64,000 bases of DNA from Turicibacter sp. TJ11 (GCF_021497505.1 NZ_CP069349.1:2383780-2447779), one strand, 5' to 3'; numbered from the stretch's first letter, positions 29,031-38,774 are shown. Made by a program: numbers and translations. Notes: generated by a model not told the origin, from the sequence alone.

Positions 29031-30297
29031 CTTTTGGTTTGGTTAGGTTTTGAACCATGAGAATACGTGATTTAAAGTGGTAGAAACTACGGTACCCAAA
29101 GGCAATACGCTTAATGACTTTAATCTTATTGTTAATTCCTTCAATAGGACCATTCGTATATGAGGTGGTCATTGTGTTTTGAATATAAGATTGATACGTT
29201 TTAAACGTTTGAAAAGCGGTTTGGAATTCAAGAGAAATCAGAGAGGGGGTTTCTTGAAGTAAGTGATTGAATCGTTCTAAGTTTTTGGTTTGAAGAGCGA
29301 AAAGTAGGTCTTGATACAGATCATAGGTGGCTTTTAATTCAGGGTCTAAATCAAGTAAAAAGTTTAAGATGTCGATTTCACGCATCTGTTGTTTGAAACA
29401 GTGAACGGAGTGATAAGTGGTGGTGTTAAGCAAGGAATGAGATTTAAGTAACAAGCGCCAGTAACGTTTAAATTTTCGAGAATGTTTTTTAAACTTTTTC
29501 ATGAATCGAATACGGGTTTTATTGAGTGCTCGAGAGAGATGTTGAACGAGATGAAATTTATCAATCACAATTTTGGCATGAGGAAACAGCTCCTTAATTA
29601 AACTGATATAAGGGGCATACATATCAATCACAATGTGTTTTACACGAGAACGTGCTTCTTTTGTATAGCGTTTAAAATAAGTCTGAAGGGAGCTTAAACG
29701 GCGATCTTCAATGATGTCGATGATTTGTTTGGAGTCAGCATCACAAAAGATAAAAGACATATGTCCTTGGGCAGACTTAACAGACTTAAACTCATCAAAA
29801 CAAAGATTTTCAGGTAAATAATTAAGATTTAAGGTTTGAGATTCATAGAAGCTATGAATGACACGATTAACCGTTGAATGAGAGACTTGATGGCGACGAG
29901 CAATATCAGACTCAGATATTTTATTTTGAGCCTCTAAAGCAATGGCATGTTTCGTGTGGTAAGAGATGTAGCAGTTCTTTTCAACGATCGTTGTTTTTAG
30001 GGTAAACGTGGACTGACAATGCCCACAGTAATAACGTTGCTTCTTTAATTCTAGATAAGTATCATGAAGTGAAACTTTTGGAATGACGATTCGAGAGGTT
30101 TTGAATCCATGCTTTTTAAATTTAGAATCAAAAAGAGTGCCGCAGTGCTCGCAATGAGTCGGTTGATAGGATAGAATGCCCTTAAAAATAAAGCTAGTGA
30201 CACCCTTCATCTTAACTTCTTCTAAATAATCTTTCTCAAATGTGATATGTTTGTCTTTAATGTTTAAGAGTTTTCTAGTAAAATATGAGTGGGACAT
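29011..30297 (-). CDS. ISL3-family transposase
   Basis: A complete 428-residue transposase. The N-terminal zinc-ribbon has CEHCG and CGHCQ pairs. A helix-turn-helix segment follows (SESDIARRHQVSHSTVNRVI). The DDE core shows CFDEFKSVK, HIVIDMYAPYISLIKELFPHAKIVIDKFHLVQH, and NGPIEGINNKIKVIKR near the end. I set the start at the ATG at 30295-30297, preceded by GAAAGGA, rather than the longer frame from 30408. No lesion is visible. Its last codons form one arm of the hairpin at 28999-29030. Confidence 0.93.
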   Translation of the reverse strand: MSHSYFTRKLLNIKDKHITFEKDYLEEVKMKGVTSFIFKGILSYQPTHCEHCGTLFDSKFKKHGFKTSRIVIPKVSLHDTYLELKKQRYYCGHCQSTFTLKTTIVEKNCYISYHTKHAIALEAQNKISESDIARRHQVSHSTVNRVIHSFYESQTLNLNYLPENLCFDEFKSVKSAQGHMSFIFCDADSKQIIDIIEDRRLSSLQTYFKRYTKEARSRVKHIVIDMYAPYISLIKELFPHAKIVIDKFHLVQHLSRALNKTRIRFMKKFKKHSRKFKRYWRLLLKSHSLLNTTTYHSVHCFKQQMREIDILNFLLDLDPELKATYDLYQDLLFALQTKNLERFNHLLQETPSLISLEFQTAFQTFKTYQSYIQNTMTTSYTNGPIEGINNKIKVIKRIAFGYRSFYHFKSRILMVQNLTKPKVKILAA

Positions 30298-30347
30298 CAA
30301 ACTCAATCCTTTCAATTTTTTCTTAGCCGATAACATTGTAACAGGAC

Positions 30348-30370
30348 AGAGACGAGATGTCTCTTTTTTA
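30348..30370 (+). terminator. Plus-strand hairpin terminator at the right end of ISL3 copy 1
   Basis: AGAGAC and GTCTCT pair around GAGAT and are followed by TTTTTT. It would block antisense read-through out of the element toward rmuC. Confidence 0.65.
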
Positions 30371-30467
30371 TGCCATGAAAAAAGGCGCTGCTCCATTAGC
30401 AACACCAAATATTATAGAACCTTTTATGATTATGGTAAAATAAAGAAGTATTGAAAGAGGGGATAAG

Positions 30468-31649
30468 ATGATAGGTATATATTTATTATTGATTGTATTA
30501 ATTATTTTAGTCATATTAGTACTAATTAAAGAAACGCCAAATAGAGAAACACGTCAGTATTCATTGCTTGAACAACAAGTCAAACACGTGATTGATGAGC
30601 AACAGCGAATGGAAAAAAGATTACAACAGTCCAACTTTCAAATGTTAGATACGGTCAGTCAAAATAATGAGCGTGTTTTAGAGCGCTACAGTCAGTTTGA
30701 GCGAACGATTCGTCAGCAACTTCATCAACATAGTACATTAGTGACAGAGGAGTTACAACGTGATTTTGAGAAGTTAAATGGACGAATCGAAGTTAACTTA
30801 ATGCGAATTAATGATAAAGTGAATGAACGTTTAGATCAGTCATTCAGTAAGACAAATGAAACATTTCAAAATATTTTAGTTCGTTTAGCTAAAATTGATG
30901 AGGCACAAAAAAAGATTGAAAATTTATCAACCGATATTGTTTCGTTGCAGACTTTATTAACAGATAAAAAAAGTCGTGGAACCTATGGAGAAGTTCAGTT
31001 ATATCAAATCTTAGCATCCGTGTTCGGAGAAAAAAATGATCGCTTATATCAAACGCAGTATAAGCTTTCTAATGCGACAATGGTAGATGCCATTTTATTC
31101 GCACCAGAACCGCTTGGAAATTTACCGATCGATTCAAAATTCCCGTTAGAAAATTATCAACGAATGATGGATAAAACATTAATGGAAGTGGAACGACAGA
31201 TTGCAACTAAACAGTTTAAACAAGATGTCAAGAAACATATTGATGACATTGCCAGTAAGTACATTACACCAAAGGAAACATCCGATCAAGCGATTTTGTT
31301 TTTACCCGCTGAGGCAATCTTTGCAGAGATTAATGCGTATCATGTGGATTTAATTGAATATGCTCAGCATAGAAGAGTTTGGCTAGTTTCACCGACAACG
31401 TTGATGTCTACTTTAACAACGATTCAAGTGATTTTAAATAACTTAGAACGAGATCGACATGCTTTAGTGATTCAACAAGAATTAAATAAACTCGGAGAAG
31501 AGTTTAGACGATATAAAGATCGCTGGGATAAGCTAAGTCGACATATAGACAGTGTTTCAAAAGATGTCAAAGAGATCCATATTACAACTGAGAAAATTGG
31601 AACAAGATTTGATGCTATCTCAAATGTCGAACTAGATTTCAAAGAATAA
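30468..31649 (+). CDS. rmuC: DNA recombination protein RmuC
   Basis: A 393-residue protein anchored by one N-terminal helix (residues 3-21). A long coiled coil follows (about 30-165). The RmuC domain at about 170-350 has RGTYGEVQLYQIL, LPIDSKFPLENYQ and AILFLPAEAIFAEI. RmuC proteins limit inversions at short repeats and have a nuclease-like fold. The start follows GAAAGAGGGG. The ISL3 element ends 46 bp upstream, leaving an extended -10 (TGGTAAAAT at 30433-30441) whose -35 region now lies inside the IS. Confidence 0.93.
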   Translation: MIGIYLLLIVLIILVILVLIKETPNRETRQYSLLEQQVKHVIDEQQRMEKRLQQSNFQMLDTVSQNNERVLERYSQFERTIRQQLHQHSTLVTEELQRDFEKLNGRIEVNLMRINDKVNERLDQSFSKTNETFQNILVRLAKIDEAQKKIENLSTDIVSLQTLLTDKKSRGTYGEVQLYQILASVFGEKNDRLYQTQYKLSNATMVDAILFAPEPLGNLPIDSKFPLENYQRMMDKTLMEVERQIATKQFKQDVKKHIDDIASKYITPKETSDQAILFLPAEAIFAEINAYHVDLIEYAQHRRVWLVSPTTLMSTLTTIQVILNNLERDRHALVIQQELNKLGEEFRRYKDRWDKLSRHIDSVSKDVKEIHITTEKIGTRFDAISNVELDFKE

Positions 31650-31722
31650 GTGTTAGTAATTGACAAATAAAACGTTTATTTTTATAATAAAGAGGAAAGC
31701 TAAAAAATAAATACAATAATAT

Positions 31723-31828
31723 ACTCTTATTAAGAGCGATGGAGGCATAGGGGCCTGTGAAGTCGCGGCAACCTCCCTTTGACGGGAAGGTGCCAACCCA
31801 AGCGAGTTTAACTCGAGCAATAAGAGGG
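31723..31828 (+). ncRNA. SAM-I riboswitch (S-box)
   Basis: The S-box landmarks are present: CTCTTAT closing helix paired with ATAAGAG, AGAGCGATGGAGGCATAGGG, GAAGTCGCGGCAACC, and GGAAGGTGCCAACCCAAGCGAG. It is followed 16 nt later by an intrinsic terminator. SAM binding should stop transcription toward metK, whose product makes SAM. Confidence 0.96.
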
Positions 31829-31844
31829 TTTGAATCAGTTATTC

Positions 31845-31870
31845 AAGTCCGCTTATAGCGGACTTTTTTA
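31845..31870 (+). terminator. S-box terminator
   Basis: AAGTCCGCT and AGCGGACTT pair around TAT and are followed by TTTTTT. It ends about 260 nt before metK. Confidence 0.93.
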
Positions 31871-32129
31871 TTATATTTGGCTTATGGGAGTTGTTATCAT
31901 TAAAGCGTTAATTAGACTTGATTATTAAACTATTGACGTATCATTGATTAATACTTAACTTGCCAGTTGTGAATTTTATCTGATCATTTGGATAATGTTT
32001 CTTGAAGTGTACAATATAAAGGAAGAATGATTGATTTTGTTAATAAAAAATTAACCGACCCTAGCGTTATCTTTAAATAGTTCATTAAAAATATAGAGTA
32101 TCCCTTAGTGTAATAGAAGGAGGACAATT
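31871..32129 (+). promoter_or_regulatory. Long spacer between S-box terminator and metK, with a possible second promoter
   Basis: TTGGAT near 31988 and TACAAT near 32010 are about 16 bp apart and could start a transcript that bypasses the riboswitch. The rest is AT-rich and contains no credible ORF or recognised RNA. Confidence 0.4.
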
Positions 32130-33320
32130 ATGACAGAACGTCGTTTATTTACATCAGAATCTGTAACAGAGGGGCATCCAGATAAAATTGCAGATCAAAT
32201 TTCTGATTCAATTTTAGATGCTATTTTAGCTAAAGATCCTATGGCTCGTGTAGCTTGTGAAACATCTGTTACGACAGGATTAGTTTTAGTATTTGGGGAG
32301 ATTACTACTTCTTCATATGTTGATATTCAAAAAGTTGTTCGTGAAACGATTCGTGAAATTGGTTATGATCGTGCGAAGTATGGATTTGACGCGGATACTT
32401 GCGCAGTATTAACAGCAATCGATGAACAATCAGCTGATATTGCCATGGGAGTTGACCAAGCATTAGAGGCACGTACTGGAACAATGTCAGATGAAGAAAT
32501 TGAAGCAATCGGAGCTGGTGATCAAGGATTAATGTTTGGGTTTGCTACTAATGAAACAAAAGAATATATGCCATTACCTATTTCATTAGCACACCAATTA
32601 TCACGTCGTTTAACAGAAGTTCGTAAAAACGGAACATTAAGTTATTTACGTCCAGATGGTAAAACACAAGTGACAGTAGAATATGATGAAGCAGGAAAAC
32701 CAGTTTCTATTGATACTGTCCTTATTTCGACTCAACATTCACCAGAAGTTAGTCACGAAGAAATTGAAGCTGACATTAAAAAGCATGTGTTTGACGTTGT
32801 TTTACCACAAGAGCTTATCACAGAAAATACACGTTATTTAGTAAATCCAACAGGTCGTTTTGTGATTGGTGGACCACATGGAGATGCAGGATTAACAGGA
32901 CGTAAGATTATTGTTGATACATATGGAGGATACGCCCGACATGGTGGTGGAGCTTTCTCTGGAAAAGATGCAACTAAGGTCGATCGTTCAGCGGCTTATG
33001 CCGCACGATATGTGGCTAAAAATTTAGTTGCAGCGGGATATGCTGATAAAATTGAAATTCAATTATCTTATGCTATTGGAGTAGCGCAACCAACTTCGAT
33101 TATGGTTGATACATTTGGAACTGGAAAAGTATCGGATACTAAAATTGTAGAAGTGATTCGTCAAAACTTTGATTTACGTCCAGCAGGAATTATTCAAATG
33201 TTAGATTTACGTCGCCCAATTTATAAACAAACTGCTGCGTATGGACATTTTGGACGTACAGATGTAGACTTACCATGGGAACGTTTAGATAAAGTTGAAG
33301 TGTTAAAAGCTCAACTTTAA
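32130..33320 (+). CDS. metK: S-adenosylmethionine synthetase
   Basis: A 396-residue MetK making SAM from methionine and ATP. Diagnostic motifs are intact: [16 protein letters not shown] near residue 10, [12 protein letters not shown] near 128 and [14 protein letters not shown] near 250. The start follows AGAAGGAGG. It is controlled by the upstream S-box and terminated directly after the stop. Confidence 0.98.
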   Translation: MTERRLFTSESVTEGHPDKIADQISDSILDAILAKDPMARVACETSVTTGLVLVFGEITTSSYVDIQKVVRETIREIGYDRAKYGFDADTCAVLTAIDEQSADIAMGVDQALEARTGTMSDEEIEAIGAGDQGLMFGFATNETKEYMPLPISLAHQLSRRLTEVRKNGTLSYLRPDGKTQVTVEYDEAGKPVSIDTVLISTQHSPEVSHEEIEADIKKHVFDVVLPQELITENTRYLVNPTGRFVIGGPHGDAGLTGRKIIVDTYGGYARHGGGAFSGKDATKVDRSAAYAARYVAKNLVAAGYADKIEIQLSYAIGVAQPTSIMVDTFGTGKVSDTKIVEVIRQNFDLRPAGIIQMLDLRRPIYKQTAAYGHFGRTDVDLPWERLDKVEVLKAQL

Positions 33321-33323
33321 TAT

Positions 33324-33359
33324 AAAAAACCTGATTCATTTAGTGAATCAGGTTTTTTA
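33324..33359 (+). terminator. Intrinsic terminator after metK
   Basis: AAAAAACCTGATTCA and TGAATCAGGTTTTTT form a 15-bp stem around TTTAG. The 265 bases from here to the dgkB-like start hold no other recognised feature. Confidence 0.94.
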
Positions 33360-33624
33360 TATAACTGAGAATGATATATTTTTAGTTCGTTCTTTCGCTA
33401 GTGATCAAGGAATAGGTGCTTCGTTACTAATCGCAGGTAACTTATCAACATTTATGTTCGTATGAAACCAAGGGATTAATTAAGATTTATCCACAGTAAC
33501 TAAAGATATTTTTGTTTTCCATTACTATGAAAAAAGATATTCGGTGATAAACAACATTTTTTTTAGATTAGATGATATAATATAATGTAAAATGAAGTTT
33601 TAGTATTTGAAAGGAAGTGCCTCT

Positions 33625-34515
33625 GTGCGTAAGAAGGTATTGTTGATTATTAATCCAACTTCTGGACGTGGAATGATTAAGGATTATTTACTTCTCATCG
33701 TCAGTCAATTAAGTGCAGCCGATTACGAAGTCGTTGTTTATCCAACGAAAGCTAAGTATGACGCGGTTGAGAAGATGAAGGAAGCTAGAGGATATGATTT
33801 AGTTATTGCCAGTGGTGGAGATGGAACATTAAATGAAGTAATTACTGGGTTGATTGAAGCAAACGCAACAACACCAATTGGTTATATTCCAACAGGCACA
33901 ACTAACGATTTTGCGATGACGCTCGGGATTCCTAAAAATATTCCCAAGGCTTTAGAGTTATGTATTCAAGGAAAACCAATGTCTATCGATATTGGTCAAT
34001 TTGGGAATCGATATTTTACTTATGTTGCAGCTTTTGGAGCATTTACAGATGTGGCTTATGAAACACCACAACCAAGAAAAAATATGTTAGGTGGATTAGC
34101 TTATTTAATTGAAGGGTTACTAAAGTTACCAACCATTCAATCTTATAAATGTAAAATTACATATCGTGATGGATTTTTAGAAGGTGATTATATTTTTGGA
34201 ATGATTTCTAATTCAGATTCAGTTGCTGGAATTAAAAATGCATTTGGAAATCACGCGGATTTAAGTGATGGATTATTTGAAGTGACATTAATTCGTGCAC
34301 CAAAAAATTTAATTGATATCCATCGAATACTCAATGATTTCTTAAATACTCAGTACGATCCAGAATATGTTGTTACTTTCAAAACCGATCGTATGACTGT
34401 TGAAAGCGAACAAGATGTGAAGTGGACACTCGACGGTGAAGATGGTGGAATTATGAGGAGTGTCAAAATCAAAAGTCTTCAAAGAAGAGCGCAGATTTTA
34501 TCTTTAAAGCCGTAA
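33625..34515 (+). CDS. dgkB: Diacylglycerol/lipid kinase (DgkB/YegS family)
   Basis: A 296-residue lipid kinase. It has INPTSGRG near the start, the nucleotide loop ASGGDGTLNEV near residues 60-70, and GTTNDFA near 95. DgkB returns diacylglycerol released during lipoteichoic acid synthesis to phosphatidic acid; with ugtP in the same window it fits glycolipid turnover. I prefer the GTG at 33625 because GAAAGGAAG is well placed before it; the upstream TTG at 33607 lacks a ribosome site. Confidence 0.88.
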   Translation: MRKKVLLIINPTSGRGMIKDYLLLIVSQLSAADYEVVVYPTKAKYDAVEKMKEARGYDLVIASGGDGTLNEVITGLIEANATTPIGYIPTGTTNDFAMTLGIPKNIPKALELCIQGKPMSIDIGQFGNRYFTYVAAFGAFTDVAYETPQPRKNMLGGLAYLIEGLLKLPTIQSYKCKITYRDGFLEGDYIFGMISNSDSVAGIKNAFGNHADLSDGLFEVTLIRAPKNLIDIHRILNDFLNTQYDPEYVVTFKTDRMTVESEQDVKWTLDGEDGGIMRSVKIKSLQRRAQILSLKP

Positions 34516-34951
34516 TTTCTTAAACTAATCTATTTATTATTGATAAATTTTTACTAATCGCCTTACTAAAAACTAAAGAGTTTGAAAACTTAACTTATAG
34601 TTATGTAGCCATTAGATATAGACTTTAACATTTTAAAGAACTTAATAAAATTAATAGGAAGTCTTGATTTGGATGATTTTTGATAGATTAGATGATTACT
34701 GAAAATAGAACATATTCAAATAAATGTTATTAAAATGATCGGGAATTAACTGATCATTTTTTATTTTAATAGACGTGATTTCATTAATTAAAAATAAACT
34801 AGTACACTGATTCTAATTTAAGAGCGTTGCTAAATATTTTTTATCGTTAATTGATAACTAAACAAGTTTTATCTGAGTGCTAAGTTTGGGAATTCCTTTA
34901 TTTGATATGTTATAATAAGAATGAATATTTTCTATGGAGGGACTAGAGTAA
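34516..34951. other. AT-rich intergenic region with one terminator
   Basis: The only clear structure is a hairpin at 34733-34767 (AAATGATC / GATCATTT, then TTTATTTT). It lies over 200 bp after the dgkB stop. No ORF or RNA motif was recognised in the remainder. Confidence 0.5.
34733..34767 (+). terminator. Hairpin terminator upstream of the receptor-EAL pseudogene
   Basis: AAATGATC and GATCATTT pair around an 11-nt loop and are followed by a T-rich run. Confidence 0.75.
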
Positions 34952-35933
34952 ATGAAGAGAATAGGCTTATTAGTCATTGGACTAACGCTTCTTTTATTAG
35001 GAAATCAATCCTCAAGTTGTGCACAAAGTAATCGGCCGGTTGTTACAGTAGGATATTATGATTATGAGCCATATTTTCAGTTAGATAGTAAAGGGAATGT
35101 ATCTGGAATTTATCATGATATTATTCAACTCATTGCCAAAGATTTAGGTTTTTCAGTAGACTATCAAATGATTAGTGTGAATGATGCTGTTGAGCGATTA
35201 AAAAATAATGAATTAGATTTAATTATAGGCTTACACTTTACTAAAGATCGACAAAATAACTTAATTTATAGTGATACGAGTATTGGTTCAGAAGAAGTAG
35301 CTATTTATACGACCTCTAAGTTAGGTTATGGTGACATAGAATCGTTAAATGGAGCAAAAATTGCTTTAATCAGAAATGAAGAAAACTCAAAATGGATTGA
35401 AAATTTTTTAACTCGAAAGGGAATTGAATTTGATTCAGTTGTTTATGTGAATACGTATAGTGAAGCCATTCAAACTCTATTATTAGGACAGGTTGATGCA
35501 ACTATCGCAACAGTTTATAATCATATTTTTTCGCCTGATCAACAACTTTATCGTTATTCTTCAGGTAGTGTTTACATCGGAGGAAGTTCAAAAAATGTAG
35601 AATTAATGAATAAAATTAGCAATCAACTTAAAGAGTACGAGTACTTAAAAGTAAATCCAATTAATGAAATTTATAATGATTATTTACCAGACAGTAGTTC
35701 AACTAAAAATAATTTAACTATTATTTTATTTGGTACTTTTAGTTTGTCTTTATTTTATTGTTTATTGCACCCAACTTTAAAACGTAAGTATTTTAGGAAT
35801 CTAATCCGTCGTCAAATGATTAATGGTCAGTACTTACCTTATTATCAACCAATTATTAATCCAATGACAGGAGCTATTGTAGGGGTTGAAGCGTTATTAC
35901 GTTTTCGACATCATAAAAAAGGAGTACTAAGTC

Positions 35934-37647
35934 GAGGCCACTGAAAAAGTCCTCTATCTGAAAACATCTAACATTTCAATAGAAGTGTTGGATGTTTTTT
36001 TGATTTACGGTAAAATTGAACTAACGTCAAACTTTGTCGAGAGGTGCTTATGTTAGTTAAACAAAATGCTTTACCACTTAGCGCATACGCAGGATTATAT
36101 GATATGGTGGTTCCAAAAGATAATTTATTAAGACGAATGAATGAAGTGGTTGATTTTTCATTTATTTACGATGAGTTAAAAGAAAAATATTGTGTGGATA
36201 ATGGTCGAAATGCAATTGATCCCATTCGCTTATTTAAATATCTATTATTAAAAGTCATTTATGAACTATCTGATGTAGATGTGGTGGAGCGTTCGCGTTA
36301 TGATCTGTCATTTAAGTATTTTTTAGGAATGGCACCAGAAGAAGATGTTATTCATCCCAGTTCATTAACGAAGTTTAGAAAGTTACGTTTAAAGGATGTT
36401 GAACTATTAGATTTATTAATGAAGAAATCGGTAGAGATTGCGATTGAACATGACTTAATTAAAAGTAAAGCTATTATTGTGGATTCCACCCACACTCAAA
36501 GTCGTTACCATCAAAAATCACCTAAGGATTACTTAGTTGAGTTATCTAAAAAGCTTCGTCGTCAGGTTTATGAAGTTGATGAAACAATGAAAGAATTAAT
36601 GCCTGATAAAAATCCTGATAATAATTTAGAAGAAGAATTAAATGATGCTCAAAGTGTCGTTGAAGTCATTGAAAGAAATGAAATTGTCTCAAATATGCCT
36701 GCTGTTAAATCAACACTTAATTTATTAAAAGAAGTCATCGAGGATGATTTAGAACATATCCAATCCATGCACGATAAAGATGCACGCGTGGGACATAAGA
36801 CAGCGGATAGTCATTATTTTGGATATAAAACACATCTTGCCATGACAAAGGAACGAATCATGGTGGGGGCTATTGTGACAACAGGGGAGAAACATGATGG
36901 AAAACAACTACAAGAATTAGTAGAAAAATCAAGAACTGCAGGAATGAAAGTTGAAACAATTATCGGTGATGCAGCCTATTCGGAAAAAGATAATTTAAAG
37001 TTTACATCGAAAGAAAAGATACAGTTAGTTTCACGTTTAAGTAAAACAGTCACACATGGCAATCGAAAAAATGCAGAAAAGTTTGAGTTCAACAAAGATG
37101 CACAGATGTATGTTTGTTCTGCAGGCCACATGAGCATTAAAAAGACAAGTACACGACCTAAAAAACATGAAGAAGAGGGTGAAGGAACTGTTGAGTCTTA
37201 TGGGTTTGATGTAGAGAAGTGTCAGGTGTGTCCATTAAGAGATGGGTGTTACAAAGAGGGTGCGAAAACAAAGTCATATTCGGTTTCCATCAAATCCAAC
37301 ACACATCAAGCACAAGCTGAGTTTCAAGAGACGGACGCTTTTAAAGAAGAAGCAAAGTATCGCTATATGATTGAAGCGAAAAATAGTGAGTTAAAGTGTA
37401 GACATGGTTACGATCGAGCGACGTCATCAGGTCTTTTTGGTATGCAGCTGCAAGCAGCCACAACATTATTTGGAGTTAATTTAAAAAGAATTCTAAAATT
37501 AATCCATGAAAAAGCGTAAGGATTTCGCTCTTAAGTCATAACACATAAAAAAAGTTAGAAAATATAGGAATTTAAATCCTGATTTTCTAACTTTTTTATT
37601 TGGGATTACCTGAGTACTAAAAATCAGAATAGATTTTCAGTGGCCTC
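35934..37647 (+). mobile_element. IS1182-family insertion sequence, intact copy B
   Basis: A 1714-bp element with perfect 14-bp terminal inverted repeats GAGGCCACTGAAAA, flanked by the 9-bp direct repeat TACTAAGTC (35925-35933 and 37648-37656). It carries hairpin terminators near both ends (35961-36004 and about 37547-37597). It is in direct orientation to copy A about 26 kb away and nearly identical to it. Confidence 0.95.
36050..37519 (+). CDS. IS1182-family transposase (intact)
   Basis: A complete 489-residue transposase. The N-terminal DUF772-type region has LRRMNEVVDF, then DPIRLFKYLLLKVIYELSD. The catalytic core begins with IIVDSTHTQSRY near residue 145, continues through the acidic GDAAYSEKDN segment near 300, and ends with EAKNSELKCRHGYDRA near 448. 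Cysteines in VEKCQVCPLRDGC form a zinc-finger-like insert. The ATG at 36050 follows GTCGAGAGG; a GTG six bases upstream is less likely. It could mobilise copy A in trans. Confidence 0.95.
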   Translation: MLVKQNALPLSAYAGLYDMVVPKDNLLRRMNEVVDFSFIYDELKEKYCVDNGRNAIDPIRLFKYLLLKVIYELSDVDVVERSRYDLSFKYFLGMAPEEDVIHPSSLTKFRKLRLKDVELLDLLMKKSVEIAIEHDLIKSKAIIVDSTHTQSRYHQKSPKDYLVELSKKLRRQVYEVDETMKELMPDKNPDNNLEEELNDAQSVVEVIERNEIVSNMPAVKSTLNLLKEVIEDDLEHIQSMHDKDARVGHKTADSHYFGYKTHLAMTKERIMVGAIVTTGEKHDGKQLQELVEKSRTAGMKVETIIGDAAYSEKDNLKFTSKEKIQLVSRLSKTVTHGNRKNAEKFEFNKDAQMYVCSAGHMSIKKTSTRPKKHEEEGEGTVESYGFDVEKCQVCPLRDGCYKEGAKTKSYSVSIKSNTHQAQAEFQETDAFKEEAKYRYMIEAKNSELKCRHGYDRATSSGLFGMQLQAATTLFGVNLKRILKLIHEKA

Positions 37648-38341
37648 TACTAAGTCCATACTTTTTTATGAATCAGCTTGAAACATATGATATGCTTCAA
37701 GAGGTTACCCTGTCTTTGTTTTGTCAAGTTTTGAAAGATTATAGGAAGATTTAGGATTTTAGTTTTGCACAGTCTAATCCTATTTATATTTCACTAAACA
37801 TTTCTTCAAAAGAGGTTGAAGATGAAAAAGTAGTGGAGACATTAATTAAACAATTGAAAGCATCAAATCTTCCGAGGGAATCTATCTGTTTAGAAATAAT
37901 CGAGCGCTTTGGAATTAGTGATATTAATAAAATGAAAGCTGGTATTTCTCGCTTGAAAAAAAGTGGATTTAAGGTGGCAATTGATGATTTTGGGGTGGAT
38001 TACTCTAACTTAAAAGTTCTTGAAGTTTTAGATTTTGACTTGTTGAAGCTGGATAAGTATTTTGTGGACGAAATGAAAAATTCAAGTATCGTTAGTCAGA
38101 TGATTGACTTTCTTGCTCAATTAACGGCTAATCTTGAAAAGGTTATGATTATAGAAGGTGTCGAGAGACAGGAGCAAAAAGAAGCGATAAAAAATTATGA
38201 CTATTCACATCTTTATATTCAAGGTTATTACTACTCCAAACCTTTACCGATTGAGGAATTAGAAAATTTTATAGTTAAAGAATAAAAAAATAAAAATTAA
38301 CCTATACTATCATTAATTGGTCGGTGTTTGAGGTGATGAAT

Positions 38342-38707
38342 GTGGTTGTTATTTTATTTTTACTAATATCTATATCTATTTTATTTTTATTTTTTATTAA
38401 TCAGCTACGTATCACGCAAATTTCTCCAACACACTTATATTCATGGTTAAAGTGGTATGCGCTTTGCTTAGTTCTTTATTATGTCTTATCCTCAAATCAA
38501 TACTACTTTGAACGTGCAAGTTCATTTATGCTTGATGCGGTTAATTTAAGTATTCTAATCATCATCTCTTTTGGAATGATGATCTACGTTCATCAGTATT
38601 GTATTGAAAGAGAGCGAGAAAATAAATTGAAAGAACTAGCTATTGCTTACGCTTTATTAAAAAAAGAAGAGCAAGATCGGCAAGATGAATTGTTGGAAAA
38701 AGAGTAA
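38342..38707 (+). CDS. Small membrane protein with coiled-coil tail, unknown
   Basis: I do not recognise this protein of about 121 residues. It has a hydrophobic helix at the start, two more near residues 35-55 and 65-85, and a C-terminal charged coiled coil (ERERENKLKELAIAY). The GTG at 38342 lies 6 bp after GAGGTG; alternative starts at GTG 38324 or ATG 38336 lack a well-placed ribosome site. It begins 56 bp after the damaged EAL gene and may once have been co-expressed with it. Its size and layout resemble small sensor or accessory membrane proteins, but no function can be given. Confidence 0.6.
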   Translation: MVVILFLLISISILFLFFINQLRITQISPTHLYSWLKWYALCLVLYYVLSSNQYYFERASSFMLDAVNLSILIIISFGMMIYVHQYCIERERENKLKELAIAYALLKKEEQDRQDELLEKE

Positions 38708-38733
38708 AAGATAGTTTAAAACTATCTTTTTTT
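38707..38733 (+). terminator. Intrinsic terminator after the small membrane protein gene
   Basis: AAAGATAGTTT and AAACTATCTTT form an 11-bp stem followed by T residues. Confidence 0.85.
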
Positions 38734-38774
38734 AATTGTATAATAAATTAAATAGTAGATTTGGAGGGTTTTAT

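Larger units (their letters stand above)
28936..30421 (-). mobile_element. ISL3-family insertion sequence, copy 1
   Basis: A 1486-bp element with imperfect terminal inverted repeats: both ends begin GGTTCT and share TTGCTAAT at positions 20-27 of the repeat (18 of 27 bases match). It is flanked by an exact 8-bp duplication, TTTTATGA, at 28928-28935 and 30422-30429, as expected for ISL3. The target overlapped the T-tract of the upstream terminator. Two plus-strand hairpin terminators lie inside it, at 28999-29030 and 30348-30370. Confidence 0.93.
34952..38285 (+). pseudogene. Periplasmic-receptor/EAL cyclic-di-GMP phosphodiesterase, broken by IS1182 and a nonsense codon
   Basis: The gene starts at ATG 34952 behind TATGGAGGG. 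It encodes a signal segment, a family 3 solute-binding domain (about residues 30-235, TVGYYDYEPYFQLD), a membrane helix near 250-270, and the start of an EAL domain (GVEALLRF). IS1182 copy B interrupts it at 35933. After the element the same frame continues, but an amber TAG at 37752-37754 interrupts it again. Downstream the catalytic residues are all present (LNIS, EIIER, IDDFG, the Lys in LLKLDK, EGVE, QGYYYSKP). With both lesions repaired it would be a ligand-controlled c-di-GMP hydrolase. Confidence 0.88.
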
